Positions 23,956 to 33,419 of a stretch of DNA of 64,000 nucleotides are shown in pieces (position 1 is the first letter of the stretch; every line of letters begins with the position of its first letter). Below the pieces are notes generated by a model. The model was not told where the DNA came from. It ran no database searches and was given only the letters and a program-made list of their open reading frames with translations. This stretch comes from Bacillus luti (GTDB lineage Bacteria; Bacillota; Bacilli; Bacillales; Bacillaceae_G), in NCBI RefSeq assembly GCF_001884105.1, contig NZ_MACI01000095.1, forward strand, positions 62,001-126,000, read 5' to 3'. The position numbers and the translations under genes are program-made.

Positions 23956-25026
23956 TTAACAAGGAATAACAATTAGCTCTCTATTTGATTTTGTAATAAC
24001 TTCATATCCGTCTTTTGTAATGACGATATCGTCTTCAATTCTACAACCGCCCCAGTTTGGTATGTAAATACCTGGTTCAACTGTAACAACCATACCTTCT
24101 TTTAATGTAGCCTTACTTTCTTGGGATAGGCGAAGAGGTTCATGTATTTCTAAGCCAAGACCATGACCAGTAGAATGACCAAAATATTGACCATATCCAC
24201 AATCTGTAATGTAGTTTCTTGTTACATCATCGATACTTTTCGCAGTTTCTCCAGGCTTAATTGCTTCCGTTCCACGTTTTAATGCTTCGCGTACAACAGT
24301 GTATATTTTTTTGAATTCTTCTGATGGTTCCCCGATTGCTACAGTACGTGTTATATCGGAACAATATCCGTCGTAAAGTGCACCGAAATCTAATGTGACA
24401 ATGTCACCTCGCTCGATTATTTTATTTGATGCAACGCCATGAGGAAGAGAAGAACGAACACCAGAAGCTACAATAATTTGAAATGATGAGGATGTAGCTC
24501 CTTTTTTTCGCATGAAAAATTCTAACTCATCTCGTACATCAGTTTCACTTATTCCTGGTTTTAGAAACGTAAGGATATGATGAAATGCTTCGTCCGCAAT
24601 ATTAGCTGCGATTTTCATTGTTTCTATTTCGGGCATGTCTTTAATAAGACGAATATTTTCAATGATTTCGCACACTTGAACCATTTCTACATGTACGTAT
24701 TTTTGTAAGTTTTTATATTGTTGTAATGTCATGTTGTTTTCTTCAATTCCAAGTTTTTGTATGTTTAATTTCGATACTTGATTTGCGATTTCTTTTTCTA
24801 AATTTCCTTTATGCATAATAATTTCAGCATCTTTTATTTGTGATTTCGCTTGATCTACATAGCGAAAATCAGTTATAAAAACAGCTTTATCCGCAGCAAT
24901 TAAAACGACGCCAGCACTACCTGTAAATTCTGTTGCATATTGGCGATTTTCTTTTTTGGTAATAAGTAATCCGTCAATTTCATAATTTTGTAGTTGGTTT
25001 TGGATTTTATTAATTTTTAAAGTCAT
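23956..25026 (-). CDS. M24-family Xaa-Pro aminopeptidase/dipeptidase
   Basis: A 356-residue pita-bread-fold metallopeptidase that cleaves the bond before proline in peptides or dipeptides. An N-terminal creatinase-type domain covers residues 1-125. The five dimetal ligands are readable in the C-terminal domain: two aspartates in LDFGALYDGYCSDITR, the histidine in STGHGLGLEIHE, and glutamates in VTVEPGIY and CRIEDDIVI. It resembles Bacillus YqhT/PapA-type proteins. It is transcribed alone from a strong promoter about 190 bases upstream. Confidence 0.92.
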   Translation of the reverse strand: MTLKINKIQNQLQNYEIDGLLITKKENRQYATEFTGSAGVVLIAADKAVFITDFRYVDQAKSQIKDAEIIMHKGNLEKEIANQVSKLNIQKLGIEENNMTLQQYKNLQKYVHVEMVQVCEIIENIRLIKDMPEIETMKIAANIADEAFHHILTFLKPGISETDVRDELEFFMRKKGATSSSFQIIVASGVRSSLPHGVASNKIIERGDIVTLDFGALYDGYCSDITRTVAIGEPSEEFKKIYTVVREALKRGTEAIKPGETAKSIDDVTRNYITDCGYGQYFGHSTGHGLGLEIHEPLRLSQESKATLKEGMVVTVEPGIYIPNWGGCRIEDDIVITKDGYEVITKSNRELIVIPC

Positions 25027-25193
25027 GTTAATTCCCCCTATTCACAGTATTAAATAAAGCAAATAGCGTGCCAAAATATATATTGTAGAGAAAATAAAAA
25101 GTAGCCAGCTATTTGTGAGAGGTGGGGTACTTATAACATCTAGATCACTTAAATAATGAATAGTGGATAAAATACATTGATTTGAGGGGCACT

Positions 25194-25205
25194 GTATGTA
25201 CATAC
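25194..25205. promoter_or_regulatory. Palindrome near the transcription start of the M24 gene
   Basis: GTATGTACATAC is a perfect 12-base palindrome placed a few bases downstream of the predicted minus-strand transcription start (about 25209). The position fits a repressor operator; no regulator is identified. Confidence 0.35.
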
Positions 25206-25215
25206 TGTAAAAAAA

Positions 25216-25244
25216 TTTATACAGATGTGGAATAGCACTGTCAA
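25216..25244 (-). promoter_or_regulatory. Strong sigma-A promoter of the M24 peptidase gene
   Basis: Read on the minus strand, a perfect TTGACA (25244-25239) and TATAAA (25221-25216) are separated by exactly 17 bases. It directs transcription toward the M24 peptidase start at 25026 through a long leader. Confidence 0.8.
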
Positions 25245-25313
25245 TTTTTTTGAAAATATATAAAATGACAAAAGAAAGATGTTATGGATTAGTTAATGGG
25301 TATAGGAACGAAT

Positions 25314-25349
25314 AAAAAATGCGCTGCATACAAGCAACGCATTTTTTTT
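25314..25349 (-). terminator. Intrinsic terminator of rqcH
   Basis: On the minus strand AATGCGTTGC pairs with GCAGCGCATT with one internal mismatch, bounded by A- and T-runs, directly after the rqcH stop codon. Confidence 0.85.
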
Positions 25350-25351
25350 AT

Positions 25352-27061
25352 TTACGCTTTTAATTTCATTACAGTGTCAGCATCAGGTGTTACATATACG
25401 GTTTGCTGATTGTCGTACGTAACAAAACCAAGTTTTGCACCACTCGGTTTTTTCACATGGCGTATTTTTGTGAAATCAACAGGTACAGAGCTAGACTCTT
25501 TTGCTTTACTGTAATAAGCGGCAATTTTTGCAGCTTCTAGTAAAGTTTCTTCAGCTGGTTCTAAAGAACGAATGACAACGTGAGAGCCTGGTATGTCTTT
25601 CGTATGTAACCAAATTTCATCACGACGGGCAAATTTCGTTGTTAAATAATCATTTTGCTTATTGTTTTTACCGACGAAAATTTCAGTGCCGTCACTAGCC
25701 AAGTATTTATCCAATACTGGTTTAGTTGGTTTTTTCTTTGCGTTTTTCGTTTTACGATTGCGCATATAACCTTCTTCAGCTAATTCCTCGCGAATTTCTT
25801 CAATATCTTTTGAAGAAGCAGCTTCCATTTGTTGAAGTAAGCTATCAAAATAAAGAATTTCTTCATTTGTTTTTTCGATTTGTTCTTCTACAACAACAAC
25901 TGAATTTTTTGCTTTTTGGTACTTTTGGAAATAGCGTTGTGCATTGTCAGATGGTGTTTTTAAAGGATCTAATGTGATCTTTACAGTTCCGCCATTTTCA
26001 TCGTAATAGTTAACGACTTCAATATCTTTATCACCTTTTTTTAAAGCATACATATTGGCTGTAAGTAGCTCTCCAAAAAGTTGATATTTATCTGCTTTTC
26101 CAGCATCTTGTAATGTCTTTTCAAGTTTAATAAGTTTTTTCTCATTTTTATTTTTTTCGTTTTGCATAAAGCGCTCTAAATCATGAGCTTGTTGTTTTAC
26201 ACGGTCACGCTCTGCTTTACCGAAGAAGAAGCGATCTAACAATTCACTTACGGATGAGAATGTTTTCTCTTCTCCTTGCAAGTGTGTCAGAGGGAAAAGA
26301 TAAAAGAATTCTTTCCCGTTTGCAGTAATCATTGCTGGTGTATATGTATGAGTGAGTAATGGTTTTTGTATGGAGAAAAATGCTTCAGATAAAGCTTTTT
26401 CATTTACCATACCTGCTGTTTTCACTACTTCTTTTGCGAATAACGGCGATATTCCAGTAAAAGTCCCGACAAGCTGTTTATCCATATTTCCAGATAGAAA
26501 GTCTAGCGGTCTAATAAATTCATCATCCGTTTCAATCTGAAGTGGATTAATTTTATGTTGTGCGGGCGGTGCAACGTATTCAGCACCAGCATATACCGTT
26601 CGATGACGGTTTACGGCTAACGAAACGTGTTTTAAGCTATCTAAAATAACGTTCGTTTTCGTATCTAATAAGATGATGTTACTGTGTCGTCCCATTATTT
26701 CAATTACTAGTGTTTTTAGTGATTCATCACCAATTTCATTTCTGCTGCGCACTGTGATTTGAATAATACGTTCTAAATCAATTTGTTCAATTTTTTCAAT
26801 GAACCCACCTTCTAAATGCTTACGGAGAAGCATACAGAACATTGGTGGAAGTGCAGGTGAATCGTAATTTTGATTTGTTAAGTGTAAACGTGCATATGTC
26901 GGATGAGCGGAAAGAATCAGTTTTTGATTTTTTCCGTTTGCTCGAATATGTAATAAAATTTCGTATTTTGAAGGTTGATATATTTTTGAAATTCTTCCCG
27001 TGTAAAGAGAATTTGCAATTTCATGCGTAATCGCTCTTGTAAATAATCCATCGAATGCCAT
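25352..27061 (-). CDS. rqcH: Ribosome quality control protein RqcH (NFACT/Rqc2 family)
   Basis: RqcH binds obstructed 50S subunits and recruits tRNA-Ala to add C-terminal alanine tails that mark stalled chains for degradation. The older name is fibronectin-binding protein FbpA/YloA. The 569-residue product has the NFACT-N domain (residues 1-180, with the SRNEIGDES block), coiled-coil arms (about 285-445), and the C-terminal NFACT-R domain with [15 protein letters not shown]. The length is normal. The ATG follows AAAGGAG and the gene diverges from the Ca2+ ATPase gene, as in B. subtilis. YlmH, a related quality-control factor, is encoded at 1918-2685. Confidence 0.95.
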   Translation of the reverse strand: MAFDGLFTRAITHEIANSLYTGRISKIYQPSKYEILLHIRANGKNQKLILSAHPTYARLHLTNQNYDSPALPPMFCMLLRKHLEGGFIEKIEQIDLERIIQITVRSRNEIGDESLKTLVIEIMGRHSNIILLDTKTNVILDSLKHVSLAVNRHRTVYAGAEYVAPPAQHKINPLQIETDDEFIRPLDFLSGNMDKQLVGTFTGISPLFAKEVVKTAGMVNEKALSEAFFSIQKPLLTHTYTPAMITANGKEFFYLFPLTHLQGEEKTFSSVSELLDRFFFGKAERDRVKQQAHDLERFMQNEKNKNEKKLIKLEKTLQDAGKADKYQLFGELLTANMYALKKGDKDIEVVNYYDENGGTVKITLDPLKTPSDNAQRYFQKYQKAKNSVVVVEEQIEKTNEEILYFDSLLQQMEAASSKDIEEIREELAEEGYMRNRKTKNAKKKPTKPVLDKYLASDGTEIFVGKNNKQNDYLTTKFARRDEIWLHTKDIPGSHVVIRSLEPAEETLLEAAKIAAYYSKAKESSSVPVDFTKIRHVKKPSGAKLGFVTYDNQQTVYVTPDADTVMKLKA

Positions 27062-27091
27062 GAGTGAACACTCCTTTCTAACTAAAAGTTA

Positions 27092-27100
27092 ATTATAGCA
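27092..27100 (-). promoter_or_regulatory. Extended minus-10 promoter of rqcH
   Basis: On the minus strand TGCTATAAT is a perfect extended minus-10 element, about 30 bases before the rqcH start. No convincing minus-35 hexamer accompanies it. Confidence 0.6.
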
Positions 27101-27166
27101 TTTTTTTGGACGAGGCTGAATAAGCTTTCAATAGAGTATGTCTGGAATTAGGAGGTCGATAGCAGG

Positions 27167-29890
27167 ATGAACTGGTATGGAATGCGGGCACATGAAGTAG
27201 AAGAAAGAACGAATACAAATGTGAAGGTTGGACTTACGGAGACAGAAGCAGAGGGCCGAATCAAAAAATTTGGTACAAATGAATTAGATGAAGCAAAAAG
27301 GCCTTCGGCACTAATGGTATTTTTAGCGCAATTTAAAGATTTTATGGTACTTGTTTTGTTTGGTGCAACAATAGTTTCTGCTTATTTAGGTGAATATATT
27401 GATTCTATCGCAATTGTTGCCATTGTTATTATCAATGGAATTCTAGGTTTTTTTCAAGAGAGAAAGGCCGAAAAATCATTGGAAGCCCTAAAGGAGTTAG
27501 CCGCCCCGCAAGTTACTGTGATGCGGAATGGAAAGTGGGTAAAGGCGCCATCTAAAGCGCTTGTTTTAGGTGATGTTATTAAATTTTCCAGTGGAGATCG
27601 TATTGGGGCTGATGTACGTCTCGTTGAGGCATCGAGTTTATATATTGAAGAGTCTGCTTTGACAGGAGAGTCAGTACCAGTGCAAAAAAAGGTAGAAGCA
27701 TTGCAAGGGCAAGATGTTGCAATTGGAGATCAAAAAAATATGGCTTTTATGGGTACGATGATTACGAGAGGATCTGGAACAGGGGTTGTTGTAGCGACTG
27801 GTATGAATACAGCGATGGGCCAAATTGCAAATATGTTGCAAAATGCAGAGCAAATGGAAACACCACTGCAAAGAAGATTAGAGCAACTCGGAAAAATATT
27901 AATTATTGTGGCTCTTATTTTGACAGCGCTCGTTGTATTAGCTGGTGTGTATCAAGGGAATGAAGTATATCATATGTTTTTAGCGGGCGTGTCGCTAGCT
28001 GTTGCTGCTATTCCAGAAGGATTACCAGCAATCGTTACAGTAGCTTTATCGCTTGGTGTACAGCGCATGATAAAAAAGAGAGCAATTGTAAGGAAGTTAC
28101 CAGCTGTAGAAACGTTAGGCTGTGCTTCTGTCATATGCTCTGATAAAACGGGAACAATGACGCAAAACAAAATGATGGTAACACATATGTGGTCAGGTGG
28201 AGAGTTATGGAAAGTGACGGGGCAAGGATACGAACCTAATGGATCATTTATGAAAGGTGAAAAAGAAGTTGATCCAGCTAGGACAAAATCACTTTATCAA
28301 TTACTTACATTTGGTTCACTATGTAACAATGCAAATATTATTCAAAAGAAAAAGGCGTATGTATTAGATGGAGATCCAACAGAAGGAGCGCTTGTAGCTG
28401 CAGCAATGAAAGCAGGGATAACGCGTGAAGCACTGAAAGGGAAATTTGAAATTATTCGTGAATTTCCATTTGATTCGACCCGAAAAATGATGAGTGTAAT
28501 TGTGCGAGATCGAGAAGGGAAAAAGTTTGTGGTGACAAAAGGGGCGCCAGATGTCCTTTTGCAAATGAGCCAAACGATCTTATGGGCGGATAGGCAGCAA
28601 CCATTAAGTGAATTGTATAGAAAGGAAGTACAGGCGGCTATTCATAGTTTAGGCAGTCAAGCACTTCGAACAATTGCAGTTGCATTCAAGCCATTAAAAG
28701 CAACTGATTCTATTGAACATGAAAGAGACGTTGAAAAAGATTTTATGTTAGTTGGTATACAAGGAATGATTGATCCGCCAAGACCAGAGGTAGAACAGGC
28801 GGTAAAAGAGTGTAAAGAAGCCGGTATTCGAACAGTGATGATTACAGGAGATCATAAAGTGACAGCAATGGCGATTGCAGAACAATTAGGAGTTTTACCA
28901 ACTGGTGGACGCGTTGTTGAAGGAGTAGAACTTGCGAATATGGATGTAGAGGAATTAGAAAATGTTGTAGAAGATACGTATGTATTTGCTCGTGTATCAC
29001 CTGAACATAAATTAAAAATTGTTAAGGCACTGCAAAATAAAGGGCATATAGTAGCGATGACAGGTGATGGAGTGAACGATGCCCCAGCCATAAAAACAGC
29101 GGATATTGGGATAGCGATGGGAATTACAGGGACAGATGTTGCGAAAGAAGCATCTTCACTCGTTCTGCTAGACGATAATTTTGCTACGATAAAATCAGCA
29201 ATTAAAGAAGGTAGAAATATATACGAGAACATACGTAAGTTTATCCGATACTTATTAGCATCAAATGTTGGAGAAATCTTAGTTATGTTATTTGCAATGT
29301 TACTTGCGTTACCATTACCGATGGTTCCAATTCAAATTTTATGGGTGAATTTAGTGACTGACGGTTTACCAGCGATGGCATTAGGTCTGGATAAAGCTGA
29401 AGGAGATGTGATGAAGAGAACGCCGCGTCATCCGAAAGAGGGAGTATTTGCTAGAGGGCTTGCTTGGAAAATTGTAAGCCGAGGATTTCTTATCGGGGCA
29501 GTGACGTTAGTGGCGTTTATTATTGCGTATAATCAACACCCAAATGAACTGAAATATGCACAAACCGTGGCATTTGCGACGTTGGTACTTGCGCAGCTTA
29601 TTCATGTATTTGATTGCCGTAGTGAACATTCGGTCTTCCACCGCAATCCATTTGGGAACGTGTATTTAGTAGGAGCGGTTATCATTTCTTTACTGTTAAT
29701 GCTAGTAGTTATATATTATCCACCGCTACAACCGATTTTTAGCACAATGCCAATACAAGCAAGAGATTGGTTGTTAATTGGAGGGTTGTCATCAATTCCG
29801 ACTTTCTTACTAGTGGGATCTTTATTAACAGGGAAAAAAAGGGAGAAGAAAAAACCAATATTATATAAGAAGGGATTAAACTTGAAATAG
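27167..29890 (+). CDS. yloB: Calcium-transporting P-type ATPase (YloB type)
   Basis: A 907-residue P2-type cation ATPase of the SERCA/PMCA kind that expels Ca2+ from the cytoplasm. The phosphorylation motif is CSDKTGTMTQNK, the actuator motif is ALTGESVP, and the nucleotide/hinge block is MTGDGVNDAPA. Ten membrane helices are arranged in the usual 2+2+6 pattern. The Ca2+-site residues appear in PEGLPAIV (helix 4) and in NLVTDGLPA (helix 6). In B. subtilis, YloB is linked to spore formation and heat resistance. The ATG has AGGAGGT nine bases upstream. Confidence 0.95.
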   Translation: MNWYGMRAHEVEERTNTNVKVGLTETEAEGRIKKFGTNELDEAKRPSALMVFLAQFKDFMVLVLFGATIVSAYLGEYIDSIAIVAIVIINGILGFFQERKAEKSLEALKELAAPQVTVMRNGKWVKAPSKALVLGDVIKFSSGDRIGADVRLVEASSLYIEESALTGESVPVQKKVEALQGQDVAIGDQKNMAFMGTMITRGSGTGVVVATGMNTAMGQIANMLQNAEQMETPLQRRLEQLGKILIIVALILTALVVLAGVYQGNEVYHMFLAGVSLAVAAIPEGLPAIVTVALSLGVQRMIKKRAIVRKLPAVETLGCASVICSDKTGTMTQNKMMVTHMWSGGELWKVTGQGYEPNGSFMKGEKEVDPARTKSLYQLLTFGSLCNNANIIQKKKAYVLDGDPTEGALVAAAMKAGITREALKGKFEIIREFPFDSTRKMMSVIVRDREGKKFVVTKGAPDVLLQMSQTILWADRQQPLSELYRKEVQAAIHSLGSQALRTIAVAFKPLKATDSIEHERDVEKDFMLVGIQGMIDPPRPEVEQAVKECKEAGIRTVMITGDHKVTAMAIAEQLGVLPTGGRVVEGVELANMDVEELENVVEDTYVFARVSPEHKLKIVKALQNKGHIVAMTGDGVNDAPAIKTADIGIAMGITGTDVAKEASSLVLLDDNFATIKSAIKEGRNIYENIRKFIRYLLASNVGEILVMLFAMLLALPLPMVPIQILWVNLVTDGLPAMALGLDKAEGDVMKRTPRHPKEGVFARGLAWKIVSRGFLIGAVTLVAFIIAYNQHPNELKYAQTVAFATLVLAQLIHVFDCRSEHSVFHRNPFGNVYLVGAVIISLLLMLVVIYYPPLQPIFSTMPIQARDWLLIGGLSSIPTFLLVGSLLTGKKREKKKPILYKKGLNLK

Positions 29891-29907
29891 TCAATGTTAT
29901 GAAAATG

Positions 29908-29955
29908 TGATATAATTTACAGAAGGTAGTAGAGCCTTGTCTCTATTACCTTTTT
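29908..29955 (+). promoter_or_regulatory. Extended minus-10 promoter followed at once by a hairpin
   Basis: TGATATAAT (29908-29916) is a perfect extended minus-10 element. Starting seven bases later, AAGGTAGTAGAG (29923-29934) pairs with CTCTATTACCTT (29941-29952), followed by more T residues. The hairpin could end yloB transcripts, or form the very 5' end of a yicC-family transcript begun at this promoter. Both readings are possible. Confidence 0.6.
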
Positions 29956-29989
29956 CATTGAGTTATTTCATGGCTTGGATGTGATAAAA

Positions 29990-30865
29990 ATGATTTGTAG
30001 CATGACAGGATTTGGTAGAGCGAAAGTTGAAAATGATACTTTTCAAATTACAGTAGAAATGAAATCGGTGAACCACCGTTTTCTAGAGATGAGTATTCGA
30101 CTTCCGAAGCAAATGATGGTATTTGAAGACAAACTTCGTAAAATAATTGCAGAACAAGTTCGACGTGGGCGCATTGAAGTGTCTATTAGTATAACGGGTG
30201 AAGGGCTTGTTGAAAGAAAATTAAGTGTGAATTGGGCGCTTCTTGAGCAGTACCAATCGATTATGAAAGATATAAAAGGAAAGTTTCAATTACAAGATTC
30301 TATTACACTTGAGCAATTGATGGCAATGCCAGAAGTAACAGCAATTGAAGAAATAGAAAAAGTAAATGAACAATTCGAAAACAGTTTATATGAGGCTGTT
30401 CGTCAAGCTACTCATATGTTAAAAACGATGAGAGTTGGCGAAGGAGAACGATTACATAAAGATATAGCGTATCGTTTGCAAGAGATTGACAATTGTGTAA
30501 ACGCAATTATTCCACATGCACCGATGGTTACACAAAAATATCGTGAACGATTAGAGAATCGCTTAAAAGAATTACATAATCAAGATCTGGATGAACAAAG
30601 ATTGCTAACAGAAGTTGCAATGTTTGCAGAGCGTTGTGATATTCATGAGGAATTAGTTCGTTTGCAAAGTCATTTAGATCAATTTCGTGAAACACTGCAA
30701 ATTGAGGAACCAGTTGGAAGGAAAATGGACTTCATCGTGCAAGAGATGCATAGAGAAATTAATACGATTGGTTCTAAGGCAAATGACCTAACAATTTCAA
30801 AATATGTGGTAGAAATGAAAAATAACCTTGAAAAAATTCGTGAACAAGTACAAAATATTGAGTAG
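29990..30865 (+). CDS. yloC: YicC/YloC-family protein (stress-induced endoribonuclease family)
   Basis: A 291-residue YicC-family protein from the ATG at 29990, with GGATGTG six bases upstream; the frame is open from 29975. The N-terminal MTGFGRA and SVNHRFLE motifs and the C-terminal IQEMHREINTIGSKAND block are diagnostic (YicC-N and DUF1732). E. coli YicC is reported as an endoribonuclease affecting small-RNA decay; activity in bacilli is inferred. It begins the conserved yicC-remA-gmk-rpoZ-coaBC-priA order. Confidence 0.93.
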   Translation: MICSMTGFGRAKVENDTFQITVEMKSVNHRFLEMSIRLPKQMMVFEDKLRKIIAEQVRRGRIEVSISITGEGLVERKLSVNWALLEQYQSIMKDIKGKFQLQDSITLEQLMAMPEVTAIEEIEKVNEQFENSLYEAVRQATHMLKTMRVGEGERLHKDIAYRLQEIDNCVNAIIPHAPMVTQKYRERLENRLKELHNQDLDEQRLLTEVAMFAERCDIHEELVRLQSHLDQFRETLQIEEPVGRKMDFIVQEMHREINTIGSKANDLTISKYVVEMKNNLEKIREQVQNIE

Positions 30866-30932
30866 CTTTCAAAAAATATATAAAGTTATACGTGGTGGAG
30901 AAATCGGATAGACTTACTAGGAGGCGCAAACT

Positions 30933-31827
<895 letters not shown>

Positions 31828-31829
31828 TT

Positions 31830-32042
31830 ATGTTAAATCCATCAATTGATTCATTATTAACAAAAATCGATTCTAAATATACACTTGTAACAGTGGCTGC
31901 AAAGCGTGCGCGTGAAATGCAACTTGCTAATAACTGTGTGATTGAACAACCTGTTTCTCATAAATGTGTAGGTAAAGCATTAGAAGAAATCGATGCAGAA
32001 GTGTTAAGCTACGTACCAAGTGAAGATGGAGTAGCTGAATAA
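31830..32042 (+). CDS. rpoZ: RNA polymerase omega subunit
   Basis: A 70-residue omega subunit that assists assembly of the beta-prime subunit. The conserved region [20 protein letters not shown] and AKRAREMQ is clear. The GGAGG site sits at the end of gmk. It ends the gmk transcript, as a strong terminator follows after about 55 bases. Confidence 0.96.
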   Translation: MLNPSIDSLLTKIDSKYTLVTVAAKRAREMQLANNCVIEQPVSHKCVGKALEEIDAEVLSYVPSEDGVAE

Positions 32043-32096
32043 GACTTTGCCTTCGACAATTTAAAACATAGACTTTATAATTTTCTATGTAACGGT

Positions 32097-32129
32097 AACA
32101 ACCTATTTACAAGTAGGTTGTTATTTTTT
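32097..32129 (+). terminator. Intrinsic terminator after rpoZ
   Basis: AACAACCTA (32097-32105) pairs with TAGGTTGTT (32114-32122), followed by ATTTTTTT. Confidence 0.92.
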
Positions 32130-32213
32130 TACGATAGGATGAAATATTGGTACTGACGAGCTGAAAATTCTATTTCGGTATTATAAGTTTGAAAAAGAAA
32201 GAGGACGAGTCAT

Positions 32214-33419
32214 ATGCTAAAAGGGAAAAAGATACTTCTATGTGTAACAGGAGGCATCGCGGTTTTTAAAGCGGCTGGGTTAACGAGTAAATTGACACAA
32301 GCTGGTGCTATTGTAAAAGTAATGATGAGTGAGTCAGCAATGAAGTTTGTTACGCCTCTTACATTTCAAGCACTTTCTCGCCATGATGTATATACAGATA
32401 CATTTGATGAGAAAGACTCAGCTGTTATTGCGCATATCGACTTAGCAGATTGGGCAGATGTAGTACTTGTTGCACCTGCTACAGCCAATTGTATTGGAAA
32501 GTTAGCTAACGGTATTGCAGATGATATGATTACAACGACTTTGTTAGCTACTACAGCCCCAGTGTGGATTGCACCTGCTATGAATGTGCATATGTATGAA
32601 AATAAAATTGTTCAAAAAAATATGATGACGTTAAAAGAGTTAGGATATACATTTATTGAGCCTGGAGAAGGCTTTTTAGCGTGTGGTTATGTAGCGAAGG
32701 GAAGATTAGAAGAACCTGAAGCAATTATTGCACGGTTAGAGGAGGCTTTCTCGGAAAAAAAGCCATTGCAAGGAAAAAGAATATTAATAACTGCTGGCCC
32801 GACACGCGAAAAGATTGATCCAGTTCGTTTTATGACGAATTTTTCTTCAGGGAAAATGGGATATGCCATTGCAGAGGAGGCAGCAAAATTAGGTGCTGAT
32901 GTCATACTTGTTTCAGGACCGACAGCATTAAATATGCCATTACATGTAACAACGATACAAGTGGAATCTGCACAAGATATGTTAGAAGCGGTTCTTCAAC
33001 ATTATCAAAATGTAGATGTTGTCATTAAAACAGCAGCAGTTGCAGATTATCGTCCGAAATATGTTCACGATAATAAAATGAAAAAGAAAAATGGCGATGC
33101 TGTAATTGAACTCGAGAGAACAGTAGATATTTTAAAAACGTTAGGTGAGATGAAGGACAAACAGTTACTTATCGGTTTTGCGGCTGAAACGACAAACGTA
33201 GAGGAATACGCAACGAAAAAATTACGTGAGAAAAATGCGAATATGATTGTTGCGAATGATGTAAAGGCGCAAGGAGCTGGATTTGGTACAGATACGAATA
33301 TTGTAACAATGTATAGAAAAGATGGAGAAGTTATTGAGTTGCCGCTTTTAACGAAGAAAGAGGTTGCTCGTGAAATATTAAAGCAAATCGAAATGATGTT
33401 GGAAGATGATCGTTTATGA
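32214..33419 (+). CDS. coaBC: Bifunctional phosphopantothenoylcysteine decarboxylase / phosphopantothenate-cysteine ligase
   Basis: CoaBC performs two successive steps of coenzyme A synthesis: CTP-dependent addition of cysteine and FMN-dependent decarboxylation. The N-terminal CoaC domain (residues 1-180) has the active-site HIDLAD histidine and the PAMNVHMYEN substrate-recognition clamp. The CoaB domain opens with TAGPTREKIDPVRF and contains the NFSSGKMG block and KMKKKNG near the catalytic lysine. The length of 401 is normal. Its stop overlaps the priA start. Confidence 0.96.
   Translation: MLKGKKILLCVTGGIAVFKAAGLTSKLTQAGAIVKVMMSESAMKFVTPLTFQALSRHDVYTDTFDEKDSAVIAHIDLADWADVVLVAPATANCIGKLANGIADDMITTTLLATTAPVWIAPAMNVHMYENKIVQKNMMTLKELGYTFIEPGEGFLACGYVAKGRLEEPEAIIARLEEAFSEKKPLQGKRILITAGPTREKIDPVRFMTNFSSGKMGYAIAEEAAKLGADVILVSGPTALNMPLHVTTIQVESAQDMLEAVLQHYQNVDVVIKTAAVADYRPKYVHDNKMKKKNGDAVIELERTVDILKTLGEMKDKQLLIGFAAETTNVEEYATKKLREKNANMIVANDVKAQGAGFGTDTNIVTMYRKDGEVIELPLLTKKEVAREILKQIEMMLEDDRL

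Larger units (their letters stand above)
25027..25351. other. Intergenic region with promoter, palindrome and terminator
   Basis: This 325-base gap separates the M24 peptidase gene from rqcH. It holds the rqcH terminator at its right end, a strong minus-strand promoter at 25216-25244, a 12-base palindrome near the predicted transcription start, and an approximately 180-base untranslated leader for the peptidase gene. I see no coding frame or recognisable riboswitch in the leader. Confidence 0.7.
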
